Below, piece after piece: positions 1 through 8,328 of a stretch of DNA of 28,683 nucleotides. The notes below the pieces were generated by a model. The model had not been told where the DNA came from, did no database searches, and was given only the letters and a program-made list of their open reading frames with translations. Source of the stretch: Fusobacterium sp. (GTDB lineage: Bacteria > Fusobacteriota > Fusobacteriia > Fusobacteriales > Fusobacteriaceae); assembly GCA_019416865.1 (NCBI GenBank), contig DXWL01000023.1, forward strand, positions 1 to 28,683, written 5' to 3'. Numbering within the stretch: the first letter of the stretch is position 1; every line of letters starts with the position of its first letter. The position numbers and the translations under genes are program-made.

Positions 1-1
1 A

Positions 2-3000
2 AAAAGAAAAGTAAAAATCACATTGGGAGTTGTGGTTTCTTTCTTAATTACTGGAGTGGTTGCTTTTGCAGCAGAAAAATCTGAAATAGTTGTAAAACTT
101 GAAGAACAACAAGGAAATTATACTACTGCAAAAGGTAATCTTGAAGGGCTTGGAGCAGAAATATTTAAAGATAAGCAGGATATAACAACAGATAAGGGTT
201 ATTCTATTGAAGTAAAAAAATCAGGCGAAGAAGGTACAACTAAAAATATCAAATTAACAAGAAAAGATGGAAAAACAACAATAGACGCAAGTGCTTTAAG
301 ACAAGAAGTAGCTAAAATTTCTTTTGATGATAGATTTATTTCTAATAAAGTAAGAAATAATATTGAAAAAGCTTTATCAGGAAGTTATACAGTAACAGCC
401 TCAGATGCTACTAGAAGAATAGCAGAAAATAATGGAATTTTATTGCATAATTCTCTTGGTTCAAGTGCACAAATAGCAGAAGAAGGAATAAGTCAGATAA
501 CTAATAACGGAATTTTATTAAATCCTCATGGAATTAATTTATCTGGAGCAAAGGCGATTAATAATGGAGCTATTTTTGCTTTTTTTAACAATAATTCAGG
601 AGCACAGCTAGTAGGAGATAATGTTGAAAATGCAGAATTACATAATAATGGATTAATTATAAGTAAAAGTTCTGGACAGAATATTTATGGTAAATCTACG
701 AATGGAAATATAAAAGGATTTAATAAAGGTGTTATTTTAGCTGAAAAATATGGACAAGAAAGTGTTAATAAATTAAGTTATTTTTATAACTATGGAATTA
801 TAGAAGCTAAATATGGTGGACAATATATAAATGCTGAGAAATCTATTCTTGAAAATTATGGAACTATAAATATTACAGAAAAAGAAAATAATGATAAAAT
901 AACAGCAGGACAATATATAAGCTGGAATAGTGAAGGGTATAATTATGGTTTAATAAAAGTAACTGATGGTTATGCAATGAGTGGTGCAGGAGCAAAATAT
1001 AACTATGGAGTTATAAAAGTTTCAGGAAACAGCAGTATTTTTAATGAAGGAACTACAGTAAGCAAAGGTATAATTATTGGTGGAGATAGTAGTCATCTTG
1101 GTAATTATATGGATACAAATGCTGTTTTTAATGATAAATATGAATTACAAAATCAAAATGCAAAAATAATATCTGGAAAACTTTCAGGAAATGAATTTAA
1201 AGAGGGAGAAAATTTAGCTGTAATTCAAAATAACAGTGCAGAACTTAATGGAATATTTAATGATAAAACAATAGCTTCTGTTGTTACAGATGATATACAA
1301 AAACCTGTATTTACTCTTGGAGCAGGAGAAACTGTTTTAAATAATACAAATCTTGTAGGATATTTTGAAAATAATAATGGAGGAACACTTTTAAAAGTAG
1401 ATGCTGACAAAACTTTAACTCTTGACGGAAAAACAAATATCACAGCAGTTAAAGATTTACAATCTAAAACAGGAAATGTTTATGCTCTTTCTCTTGAAAA
1501 AGGTTCAACTCTTAACCTTATAGGAAGCGATGTAAAAGTAAATGGTATTATAAATGGACTTACTGATACAACAATTAATGCTTATGCTATTAAAGGGGAT
1601 TTATCAGTTGATACGAATGGAAAACTTCTTGTAGGAAATATTCAAGGAGATATTACTTCTGATTATATAAAATCTCAAAATGTTACAGGTGCAACAATTT
1701 CTAAAAATAATGAAACTCAAACAATAAAAGATTTAGAATTTAATTTTACAAATACTACTGCAAAAGATGAAGATGGAAAACTTAAAGAAAATAAAGTTGT
1801 TATAGAAAATGGAGTTTCTATTGCAGAGGGTGGAACTTTTACAGATAAGACAGAAGCAGGAAATGATGTAAGAGTAGAAATTGAAAACCTTGAAAGTTTT
1901 GCTAAAAATTTAGATGGTATAAAACTTGGAGCAGGAAATAATACTTTTGTAGTTACAAATGCAAATGATAATATATCAGCATATGCAGGAACTATTGATA
2001 TGGGAACATCAGGAAATGATGAATTTAAAGTTATTAACAATGGTGGTATCAATGAGTTTAAATATAATGTAAAAAATGCTGAAACTGTATCTCTTAGCGG
2101 AGGAACATGGAAGATAGGAGATAAAGGAACTATAGGTTTTGATAAAGTGTCAAAAGCAGGAAATACTCCTAATATTAATATGGCTGATGGTGCAGTTCTT
2201 AACATCACTTTAACTCAAAAAGGAAGCGATTTATCAGAAACACTTAAAGCAGGAAAAGTAACAAACGGAGAACATCTTGTTCTTTCAACTGATGATACTT
2301 CAAAAATAAAATATATTATTTCTGATGAGGGAATAAGACATGAAACATTAAGTACAGATACTTACTCAATAGATAAAAATGCAAATGTTGTTGCTCCAAT
2401 ATTCAATGTATCACAAACTGGAAATGGTGGAGTACAGATGAGTGTTAAAACAGCAGAAGAAGCAGGAGTAGGAGAATATAAACCTATTTATGATGCTTTT
2501 GTTGGGGCAGTTACAAATGGAAATGCTGAAAAAGATGTTATTGATAAAATAAATAGCATGACTTCAAACGAAGATATAGGAAAACTTATAAATAATACAA
2601 ATGTTGCAGCAACAGCTTATTATACAGCAGGAACTGTAGTTACTAAAAATATTATAGATTCTTATTCAAGTGCTGTAGAGAATTTTGGAAGAAGAGCTGA
2701 AAAAGGTGAATGGATTGCTGAAGGTAAATTTATAAATTCTGATACAGAGTTTGACGGAGGAAGCAAAGTAAGAGGATATGAAGGAGATATCAACTCTGCT
2801 GTTGCTATGGTTGAATATGGTGTGTCAGATACAACATCTTACGGAGTTGCATTTGGAGGAGGAGATACAGAAGTAGATATTAACGGAGGAGGAAAACTTG
2901 AGGGAGATAACTACTATGTAGGTGCATACATGAAACACAGAACAACAAATGGTGTTGATGTTGTGGCAAATATAGGATTTGTTAAGAGTGATTTAGATTC

Positions 3001-3547
3001 AAAACTTTCAAATGATTTTAAACTTACTCAAGGAAAAGTAGATATAAGCGGAAGTTCTCTTGTAGACGGAACAGCTGATTCAAATGCTCTTGCTGTATCA
3101 TTAAGAGGAAGAAAAGATTTCCAAATTACAGATAGTATAAAATTACAACCTAATCTTGGTGCAAGAGTAACTATGATAAGCCAAGATGAAGCTTCTAATC
3201 CTGATATGGGATTTGAAGTGAAGGCTCAAGATATATTTGTTGTAGAAGGTATTGTAGGATTTGATGTTGCAAAAGAATTTGCTCTTGCAGATGGAAAAGT
3301 TGAATTAAGAGCAGGAGTAGAATATACAGCTTTAAGCTCAAATCAAGATCATGATGCAGAATACACTTTATACGGAAGCAAAATAGAACTTGAAGATTCT
3401 GAACTTGCTTCAACAGTTGGAAATGCTCATGTTGGAGTTAATTACGAACATGAAAATGGTGTAGGATTTAATGGAAAATATGAGATGATGTGGTCTGATT
3501 CTGGAGATGATTCAAGAATTACAGCAGGAGTATCTTATAGATTCTAA
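2..3547 (+). CDS. Autotransporter adhesin, type Va, 5'-truncated by window
   Basis: This is a surface protein expected to carry its own outer-membrane export channel. The frame is open to the window edge, so the true start probably lies just upstream; the TTG at 23 is inside the signal peptide. That peptide is seen as a basic stretch (KRKVK), a hydrophobic core and a likely cleavage site AFA/AEK. Counting from position 23, residues about 20-125 form a charged N-terminal region. Residues about 136-330 carry at least nine repeats of the type N-(N/Y/K)-G-x-I spaced 19-29 residues apart, which suggests a β-helix. More Asn/Gly-rich passenger follows. A helix around 870-890 precedes an alternating β-barrel from about 895 to 1174, ending in Tyr-Arg-Phe, the expected terminal aromatic. 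I see no cysteine in the protein, as is common for exported passengers. No protease motif is visible, so an adhesin is more likely than a protease. The ligand is unknown. Confidence 0.88.
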   Translation, partial: KRKVKITLGVVVSFLITGVVAFAAEKSEIVVKLEEQQGNYTTAKGNLEGLGAEIFKDKQDITTDKGYSIEVKKSGEEGTTKNIKLTRKDGKTTIDASALRQEVAKISFDDRFISNKVRNNIEKALSGSYTVTASDATRRIAENNGILLHNSLGSSAQIAEEGISQITNNGILLNPHGINLSGAKAINNGAIFAFFNNNSGAQLVGDNVENAELHNNGLIISKSSGQNIYGKSTNGNIKGFNKGVILAEKYGQESVNKLSYFYNYGIIEAKYGGQYINAEKSILENYGTINITEKENNDKITAGQYISWNSEGYNYGLIKVTDGYAMSGAGAKYNYGVIKVSGNSSIFNEGTTVSKGIIIGGDSSHLGNYMDTNAVFNDKYELQNQNAKIISGKLSGNEFKEGENLAVIQNNSAELNGIFNDKTIASVVTDDIQKPVFTLGAGETVLNNTNLVGYFENNNGGTLLKVDADKTLTLDGKTNITAVKDLQSKTGNVYALSLEKGSTLNLIGSDVKVNGIINGLTDTTINAYAIKGDLSVDTNGKLLVGNIQGDITSDYIKSQNVTGATISKNNETQTIKDLEFNFTNTTAKDEDGKLKENKVVIENGVSIAEGGTFTDKTEAGNDVRVEIENLESFAKNLDGIKLGAGNNTFVVTNANDNISAYAGTIDMGTSGNDEFKVINNGGINEFKYNVKNAETVSLSGGTWKIGDKGTIGFDKVSKAGNTPNINMADGAVLNITLTQKGSDLSETLKAGKVTNGEHLVLSTDDTSKIKYIISDEGIRHETLSTDTYSIDKNANVVAPIFNVSQTGNGGVQMSVKTAEEAGVGEYKPIYDAFVGAVTNGNAEKDVIDKINSMTSNEDIGKLINNTNVAATAYYTAGTVVTKNIIDSYSSAVENFGRRAEKGEWIAEGKFINSDTEFDGGSKVRGYEGDINSAVAMVEYGVSDTTSYGVAFGGGDTEVDINGGGKLEGDNYYVGAYMKHRTTNGVDVVANIGFVKSDLDSKLSNDFKLTQGKVDISGSSLVDGTADSNALAVSLRGRKDFQITDSIKLQPNLGARVTMISQDEASNPDMGFEVKAQDIFVVEGIVGFDVAKEFALADGKVELRAGVEYTALSSNQDHDAEYTLYGSKIELEDSELASTVGNAHVGVNYEHENGVGFNGKYEMMWSDSGDDSRITAGVSYRF

Positions 3548-3579
3548 TTAAGCTTCTGATTTTATATGTAGGAGCAAAC

Positions 3580-3602
3580 TTTCGTCTCCTGCATCGACGA
3601 AA
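3580..3602 (+). other. Small hairpin in autotransporter 3' UTR
   Basis: Seven bases at 3580-3586 (TTTCGTC) pair perfectly with 3596-3602 (GACGAAA). A competing five-base pairing exists between 3570-3574 and 3586-3590. There is no T-run behind it, so it is not a terminator by itself. It could protect the 3' end of the message; no function is shown. Confidence 0.35.
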
Positions 3603-3666
3603 TTATTATAAACTTATTGTCAAGATATATATTTCCCTAAGCAAATTTTGGCAATATCCCTAACTG

Positions 3667-3710
3667 AAAGGGCTGTTACAAATTTATAAATGTAATAGCC
3701 TTTTCTTTTA
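3667..3710 (+). terminator. Rho-independent terminator of the autotransporter gene
   Basis: The stem GGCTGTTAC (3671-3679) pairs with GTAATAGCC (3692-3700) with one G-U pair. AAAG on the left and TTTT on the right extend it to about 13 pairs. A T-rich tract follows from 3701. Confidence 0.85.
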
Positions 3711-3737
3711 TTTTTTGTAAAATATTTTAAATAAAAA

Positions 3738-3779
3738 ACCTACACAAAATAAGAGAATAAATTTCTTTTTTGTATAGGT
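3738..3779 (-). terminator. Rho-independent terminator of the HipA-like gene
   Basis: ACCTACACAAAA (3738-3749) pairs with 3768-3779 with one mismatch in 12 pairs. Read on the minus strand, the stem is followed directly by TTTTTTATTT. It lies 26 bases beyond the stop codon of the HipA-like gene. Confidence 0.8.
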
Positions 3780-3804
3780 ATTTTGGTTAAAAATATAAGT
3801 AATA

Positions 3805-5043
3805 TTACATTTTTATAGTTTCTTTTTCCAGAGAGTTTTCAAGTCTATTTTTTTCTAGTTTTTTACTTAATTGATTACTTATTAATTTTGCTCTTTTTTG
3901 GATAAAATCTTCAGCTTTATTTAAGATATTATTTTCTAAATTAAATTCATGGTGTTTTTTAAATTTAAAATTTTTTAATTTTTCTAATCCTTCTTTATGT
4001 CTTTTTTGTACAGAAAGATTTGACAATACATCAAAATCTATATTAAATTTAGAAGTATAATGTTTAAAAATATCTTCTATTGCTGTTTCTTCATTCAAAA
4101 AAGATAAAATTGAATTTCCATTATCAAATATTGGTGCAGGTTTTAATAATTTTCTTGTGTTATTATCTACCAACATTCCAAAATTTCCTAAATGTCTGTC
4201 TGTATTGTAAATTAAAGAATCAAAAAGCATTAAATCTTCTATTTTTTCTTTTCCATATATTTTAGTTACAGCTTCTAATAATTTAGCTCCTTCTTTGAAT
4301 GTATCTTCTTGTTTCATACAGTAATACATAGGAATAAATCCTGTATCTTCATTTGTAAACAAAGAACAACTTGAAACTATATTTTTGTGATAATTTATAA
4401 TATCATATTTTATATGTTCAAATCCCATAATTTCAGCTATTTGGCACATATAATATTCTGCAAAAGCTTCTTTTTTATGATGTTCAGATGATTTCTTTAA
4501 TAATACTATCTCATCATTTAATACAGTCCAACATTTAGCTAACATTCCATCAGTAGTATATTCAGGAGAAGTTTTTATATCTCCTATTTCACTTGTTCTT
4601 TTTTCTCCAAAAGCAACAAGAGATACAATTTCACTAAATCTATTTTTATATAAATTATAATCTTTCCAATATAATTCTTTATCAGCAGGAACTATCCAAT
4701 AAGAATCATTTAAAGAAAGTCCATAAGAAATATCTATATAATTCATAAAACTATTGTTATCAAGCTCTAATTCTTTTAATTTTAAATTAAAAATATTTTC
4801 CATATTTTTTCTGTTTCTTGGAATTTTTCTTCTTTCTATCCATTTTTTTAATTTGCTCGAATCAACAGTATTTGGATAACCAGCAGGTAATAAATCAGGC
4901 TCTAAAATTTTTATATGCTTTATTTTATAACTTGTAACTTCTCCAAGAGTTATTTTATCTATTGTTTTTTCATAATCAAAAGTGAGAATAGGAATATCTT
5001 TATTTTTTAGAATATACTGTTTTTTATTTTTTTCAAATCTCAT
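3805..5043 (-). CDS. HipA-like Ser/Thr kinase domain protein
   Basis: This 412-residue protein has a HipA-type kinase fold. Visible motifs are a T-D-G-M-L-A-K loop at about 164-170, a putative ATP-contacting lysine in EIVLLKK (about 178-184), the catalytic loop N-T-D-R-H-x-x-N (D282, N287), and a metal-binding aspartate in F-D-N-G (D307). HipA family kinases phosphorylate protein targets such as glutamyl-tRNA synthetase or act as effectors; the substrate here is unknown. The N-terminal ~120 residues do not look like the usual HipA N-domain. No small HipB-like DNA-binding gene lies next to it, so it is not an evident toxin-antitoxin pair. The start is supported by GGAGG five bases upstream. 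It has its own promoter and terminator and is transcribed alone. Confidence 0.75.
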   Translation of the reverse strand: MRFEKNKKQYILKNKDIPILTFDYEKTIDKITLGEVTSYKIKHIKILEPDLLPAGYPNTVDSSKLKKWIERRKIPRNRKNMENIFNLKLKELELDNNSFMNYIDISYGLSLNDSYWIVPADKELYWKDYNLYKNRFSEIVSLVAFGEKRTSEIGDIKTSPEYTTDGMLAKCWTVLNDEIVLLKKSSEHHKKEAFAEYYMCQIAEIMGFEHIKYDIINYHKNIVSSCSLFTNEDTGFIPMYYCMKQEDTFKEGAKLLEAVTKIYGKEKIEDLMLFDSLIYNTDRHLGNFGMLVDNNTRKLLKPAPIFDNGNSILSFLNEETAIEDIFKHYTSKFNIDFDVLSNLSVQKRHKEGLEKLKNFKFKKHHEFNLENNILNKAEDFIQKRAKLISNQLSKKLEKNRLENSLEKETIKM

Positions 5044-5085
5044 ATTTCCTCCTTCTCTTTTTGGGTATTTTTCTAAGATACTTAT

Positions 5086-5094
5086 ATTATATCA
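5086..5094 (-). promoter_or_regulatory. Extended -10 promoter of the HipA-like gene
   Basis: On the minus strand this reads TGATATAAT, an extended -10 element (TGnTATAAT), about 43 bases before the start codon. No good -35 box is visible, as is usual for extended -10 promoters. Confidence 0.6.
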
Positions 5095-5123
5095 TTTCCA
5101 AGAAAAAAAGAAAATCACAAACC

Positions 5124-5184
5124 GCCACTTTGTACTGCACCTAAAATTTTTAGATAAAACGGAGATGCAGTATAAGCAAGTGGT
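5124..5184 (-). terminator. Terminator of the antiporter gene, nested hairpin
   Basis: GCCACTT (5124-5130) pairs with 5178-5184 and TACTGCA (5133-5139) pairs with TGCAGTA (5166-5172), with a small internal loop. A further palindrome CTAAAA/TTTTAG lies in the apical loop at 5141-5153. T-rich stretches flank it on both strands, so it may work in both directions. It sits 42 bases after the antiporter stop codon. Confidence 0.65.
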
Positions 5185-5225
5185 TTTCTTTTATTTTTTG
5201 CTCTATCATTATTATCAATTTAATT

Positions 5226-6626
5226 TTATCTTAGAGAGAAAAGAATTTGATCTCCGGGAAGCAGTTCTAATGAACCGTTAGGAGTCAGATATTTATCCCC
5301 TCTTTTTACAGATACAATATGCATTTTTGCAGAAAGGTGTAAATCTTTTATCTGTTTATTTACATATTCAGAATTTCTTGTAAGATAAAGTTTTTTAACA
5401 GCAAGTTCTTCTAGTTCATCAACTTCAACTTCTTCATCTTCATCTCCGTTGCTCTCTTCCAAAAGTCCAAGATATTTTGCCACATGTTTTAATGACATTC
5501 CTTGAAGAAGAACAGAGAATACAACCATGTAGAATATCATATTAAACATCATCTGTGCATTTTCAAGATTATGACTTACAGCAAACATTGAGAAAATAAT
5601 AGGTACAGCTCCTTTAAGCCCAGCCCATGAGATAAAGAATTTTTCTTTTCCTGTAAGTTTGAAAGGAAGAAGTACAAGGTATACAACTAAAATTCTTCCT
5701 ACAATAATAACAAGTACTGCCAGAATGCTTCCTTTTATAATAACAGAAAGAAGCTGTGAAGGGAATACAAGAAGTCCCAAGATGATAAACATTGTTATCT
5801 GCATAAGCCATGAGATAACTCTCATATTTCTCATGAAATTAATTCTGTATTCAAATCTTTCATTTCCAATAAACATACCCATTATATATATTGCCAAAAA
5901 TCCATTTCCTTTTAAAATGGTAGTCAGAGAAAAACAGATAAATAGGAATGAAACTATATGAAGTATCATAAATTCCTCTCTTTTTATCTGCATAAGTCTG
6001 CTTGTAGGAATTGTAATTTTACCAAAGAAAGCTCCCAAGGCAAGTCCTAAAACTATTTGTCTTATTAGGAAGAATATACCTTGAAATATATGCATATCTC
6101 CTGAAGTTGCTTGATACAATGAAAGGAAGAAAAGAATAAGGGCATACGCCATAGGGTCGTTACTTCCTGATTCAATCTCAATAATTGTTCTGATTCTTTT
6201 TTTAAGCTTTGATTCTCCTAAAATGGACATTACTGCTGCAGCATCTGTTGAAGATACAAATGAACCAAAGATAAGAGATTCCATAAAAGAAAAATCTGTT
6301 AAAAAATATGTGAAAACAGCGGCTATTACAGCTGTTAGAAATACCCCTAATGTTGCCAGTATTCCACTGGGGTATAATGCCGACAGGGCATCAATTTTTT
6401 TGGTTTCTAATGCTCCTGAAAATAGAATAAATAACAGGGCAAAGTTTCCTACATTTTGAGCAGTTGCAAAATCGTCAAAATATATTCCTCCTACTCCCTC
6501 TGAACCTGCTGCTATTCCTACGAATAAGAACATAATAAGCAGAGGAACCTGAACTGTTCTTGCAAGTCTTATAGAACAAAGACTGAAAAACAACAAAATA
6601 CCACAGATAAGAATTTTGTACTCCAT
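5226..6626 (-). CDS. CPA1 (NhaP-type) K+/H+ antiporter with TrkA-C domain
   Basis: This inner-membrane cation/proton antiporter of 466 residues has about 12 hydrophobic helices in residues 1-395. Typical CPA1 ion-site motifs are visible: S-S-T-D (T127, D128) and G-S-N-D-P (N156, D157). An acidic linker (about 395-412) leads into a C-terminal TrkA-C-like domain (about 412-466) ending L-L-P-G-D-Q-I. That domain usually binds a nucleotide or other ligand and gates K+ efflux in the NhaP2/CvrA branch. The protein is shorter than Escherichia coli CvrA because it lacks a further C-terminal region, but both expected domains are complete. AGGAGG lies about 13 bases before the ATG, a rather long spacing. 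Whether it moves K+ or Na+ cannot be told from the sequence. Confidence 0.85.
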   Translation of the reverse strand: MEYKILICGILLFFSLCSIRLARTVQVPLLIMFLFVGIAAGSEGVGGIYFDDFATAQNVGNFALLFILFSGALETKKIDALSALYPSGILATLGVFLTAVIAAVFTYFLTDFSFMESLIFGSFVSSTDAAAVMSILGESKLKKRIRTIIEIESGSNDPMAYALILFFLSLYQATSGDMHIFQGIFFLIRQIVLGLALGAFFGKITIPTSRLMQIKREEFMILHIVSFLFICFSLTTILKGNGFLAIYIMGMFIGNERFEYRINFMRNMRVISWLMQITMFIILGLLVFPSQLLSVIIKGSILAVLVIIVGRILVVYLVLLPFKLTGKEKFFISWAGLKGAVPIIFSMFAVSHNLENAQMMFNMIFYMVVFSVLLQGMSLKHVAKYLGLLEESNGDEDEEVEVDELEELAVKKLYLTRNSEYVNKQIKDLHLSAKMHIVSVKRGDKYLTPNGSLELLPGDQILFSLR

Positions 6627-6663
6627 TGATTAAATCAACTCCTCCTAAAGTTTCTATACCCTA

Positions 6664-6672
6664 ATAATAGCA
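6664..6672 (-). promoter_or_regulatory. Possible extended -10 promoter of the antiporter gene
   Basis: On the minus strand this reads TGCTATTAT, an extended -10-like element 38 bases before the antiporter start. A second candidate, TATAAT, lies further upstream in the same AT-rich region, so the assignment is uncertain. Confidence 0.4.
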
Positions 6673-6739
6673 CAATTTTTCCCCATAGCTAAATAAAAAA
6701 ATTATATTTTACCTCTTTTTAACATATAAAAAAATAGGA

Positions 6740-6768
6740 TTGACTAATCAGTCATTTTATATTATACT
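6740..6768 (+). promoter_or_regulatory. Strong sigma-70-type promoter for the kinase-fold gene
   Basis: TTGACT (6740-6745) and TATACT (6763-6768) are separated by exactly 17 bases. Each box matches five of six consensus positions. The expected transcript start lies about 50 bases before the next gene. Confidence 0.8.
6741..6754. promoter_or_regulatory. Palindromic operator candidate over the -35 box
   Basis: TGACTAATCAGTCA is an inverted repeat with TGACT and AGTCA arms and a four-base centre. It overlaps the -35 box of the rightward promoter and lies in the intergenic region shared with the leftward antiporter gene. Its shape is like operators of TetR-family repressors, but no such regulator is encoded in this window. 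Confidence 0.55.
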
Positions 6769-6827
6769 TATATAATATCTTATTTATAAACAAATATTTA
6801 TAATGAAAAATAAGGAATGGGGAGAGA

Positions 6828-7559
6828 ATGTTCAAAAAAAATGTTGGAAAGATAAAAAAAAGGATAATTGATATGCTCAAGAAACATTATCCTTCAAATG
6901 AGATAAAAGAGGAGTATTTAACTCTTTTAAATGAAGGGCAGTTTGCTAATGCTTCTGTGTTCAGATACAATGACGGAAAGGATATTGATATTACAATAAA
7001 GGATTTTTCTGGTTCACCTTGGTTTGTAAGGGTAACTTTCGGGAGAATTTTTGTCAATGTTGAAGGACATAGTATGCTTAAGCTTGAAAATAACCCTTCT
7101 GTAACTAAAAATGTAAAATTTCTTTCTCCGTGGACATTGTCTTTTGATTTTATACAGGGAGATGCTCTGAAAAAATTTCAAAAGGGAGAGATTCCAAAAG
7201 AATTCTTTATTCAGCTTGAAAAAAATGTAATTGAGATGCACAGAAGAAATATAGTCCATCTTGATTTAAGAAATCTTGGAAATATAATTATGGGAAAGGA
7301 TAATTATCCTTATATTATAGATTTTCAGTCTTGTATTTCTACAAAACATCTTCCTAAAAAACTTAGAGAGATTTTGAGAAATGTGGATATTTCAGGGGTA
7401 TATAAATGTTGGATGAGCAGATGTGCTGAACCTCTTGACGAAGAGAGAGAAGCTTTCTTTAATGAGTTTAAAAAAATGAGAAAGTTTTGGGTTCTAAGGG
7501 GATATCCTCTTCAAAGACTTATGAAAATTATAAAAAGAAAATTTAATAAAGAAAAATAG
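6828..7559 (+). CDS. Protein-kinase-fold protein (RIO/LPS-kinase-like)
   Basis: This 243-residue protein looks like a minimal small-molecule or lipopolysaccharide kinase of the protein-kinase superfamily. The catalytic loop reads V-H-L-D-L-R-N-x-G-N (H144, D146, N152). The metal-binding motif reads I-I-D-F-Q (D165) in place of DFG. A lysine in I-T-I-K-D-F (K58) may be the ATP-contacting residue. H-x-D-L-R with a D-F-Q-like motif is typical of WaaP/Kdo-kinase and RIO-type relatives rather than of eukaryotic-type Ser/Thr kinases. The C-terminus is strongly basic, which could favour a membrane surface or nucleic acid. GGGGAG precedes the ATG. The gene has a strong promoter with a palindromic site. 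The substrate is unknown; a role in envelope glycolipid modification is only a guess. Confidence 0.65.
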   Translation: MFKKNVGKIKKRIIDMLKKHYPSNEIKEEYLTLLNEGQFANASVFRYNDGKDIDITIKDFSGSPWFVRVTFGRIFVNVEGHSMLKLENNPSVTKNVKFLSPWTLSFDFIQGDALKKFQKGEIPKEFFIQLEKNVIEMHRRNIVHLDLRNLGNIIMGKDNYPYIIDFQSCISTKHLPKKLREILRNVDISGVYKCWMSRCAEPLDEEREAFFNEFKKMRKFWVLRGYPLQRLMKIIKRKFNKEK

Positions 7560-7659
7560 ATATAAAAACAGGGTATCACTCAGCAAATAAGCTGGACTTT
7601 TACGAAGATTTATACTATGATTGTTATGGGAGAACTATAAACTTTTAGGAGGGATATAT

Positions 7660-8280
7660 ATGTTTTTTCATAATGTAATAGCTGATGCTCTTACTTTGAT
7701 TGCGATTTTAAATCCGTTTGGAAATGTGCCGTTAATTGTAACAATGACAGAGGGAATGGATAAAGAGGTCCGTGAAAAGCTTTATAAAACAGTGGCAGTT
7801 ACAGCCTTTTTTATTATGCTTATTTTTGGACTTGTGGGAGAATTCTTGATGAAAAATCTTTATAAGATTGAGCTGAAGGAGTTCAGAATAGCTGGGGGAC
7901 TTTTACTTGCATCTCTTGCTTTTAGAAATATTGTTCTTCCTGCAAAAAAATCAAAGGAAAATGAGCTTAAAACTCTTACTCCTGAGGAACAGGTACAACA
8001 GGGAATCATTCCAATGGCATTTCCTATGTTGGTAGGGCCGGGGAGTCTTGCAACAATGCTTATTGTAAAATCTCAAACTGGAATTGTACAATGTACAATA
8101 TCTCTGTTTTTGGCATTTGTAGTGGTAAGTTTGATAATGTATTTGGGGACATTTATAGAAAAAATTCTTGGAAAGCTTGTACTTTACATTCTTTCAAGAG
8201 TAATGCAGGTATTTATGATGGCGATAGGGATAAGAATATTTATTTCAGGTGTTCTTGAGGTAATTGCAAAAAATCGTTAA
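7660..8280 (+). CDS. MarC-family integral membrane protein
   Basis: This is a roughly six-helix inner-membrane protein of 206 residues in the MarC (UPF0056) family. The conserved N-terminal segment T-L-I-A-I-L-N-P-F-G-N-V-P and the central P-M-A-F-P-M-L-V-G-P-G-S are both present. The ATG at 7660 is preferred over the upstream in-frame TTG at 7621 because AGGAGG lies eight bases before it and family members begin just ahead of the first helix. MarC proteins have no firmly established transport substrate; the old link to multiple-antibiotic resistance was not upheld. The 100-base gap after the kinase-fold gene shows no clear promoter or terminator, so the two may be co-transcribed. Confidence 0.85.
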   Translation: MFFHNVIADALTLIAILNPFGNVPLIVTMTEGMDKEVREKLYKTVAVTAFFIMLIFGLVGEFLMKNLYKIELKEFRIAGGLLLASLAFRNIVLPAKKSKENELKTLTPEEQVQQGIIPMAFPMLVGPGSLATMLIVKSQTGIVQCTISLFLAFVVVSLIMYLGTFIEKILGKLVLYILSRVMQVFMMAIGIRIFISGVLEVIAKNR

Positions 8281-8295
8281 TGATATTTATAAAAG

Positions 8296-8328
8296 AAAAG
8301 GGACTGGTATTTCAGTCCCTTTTTTGCT
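8296..8328. terminator. Bidirectional terminator between the marC-family gene and hydG
   Basis: AAAAGGGACTG (8296-8306) pairs perfectly with CAGTCCCTTTT (8313-8323) around a six-base loop. T-runs follow on both strands. The hydG stop codon is four bases beyond the stem, so this one element serves both convergent genes. Confidence 0.9.

Noticed and set aside
430..1030. Regular repeats in the autotransporter as a possible CRISPR or tandem DNA repeat
   Set aside because: The repetition is at protein level (N-x-G-x-I) with variable DNA sequence and spacing, so it is a β-helix repeat.
1717..2208. Long open frame antisense to the autotransporter
   Set aside because: It lies inside a clearly coding gene, its protein has no recognisable motif, and no ribosome-binding site or promoter supports it. 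Such frames arise from the biased composition of the sense gene.
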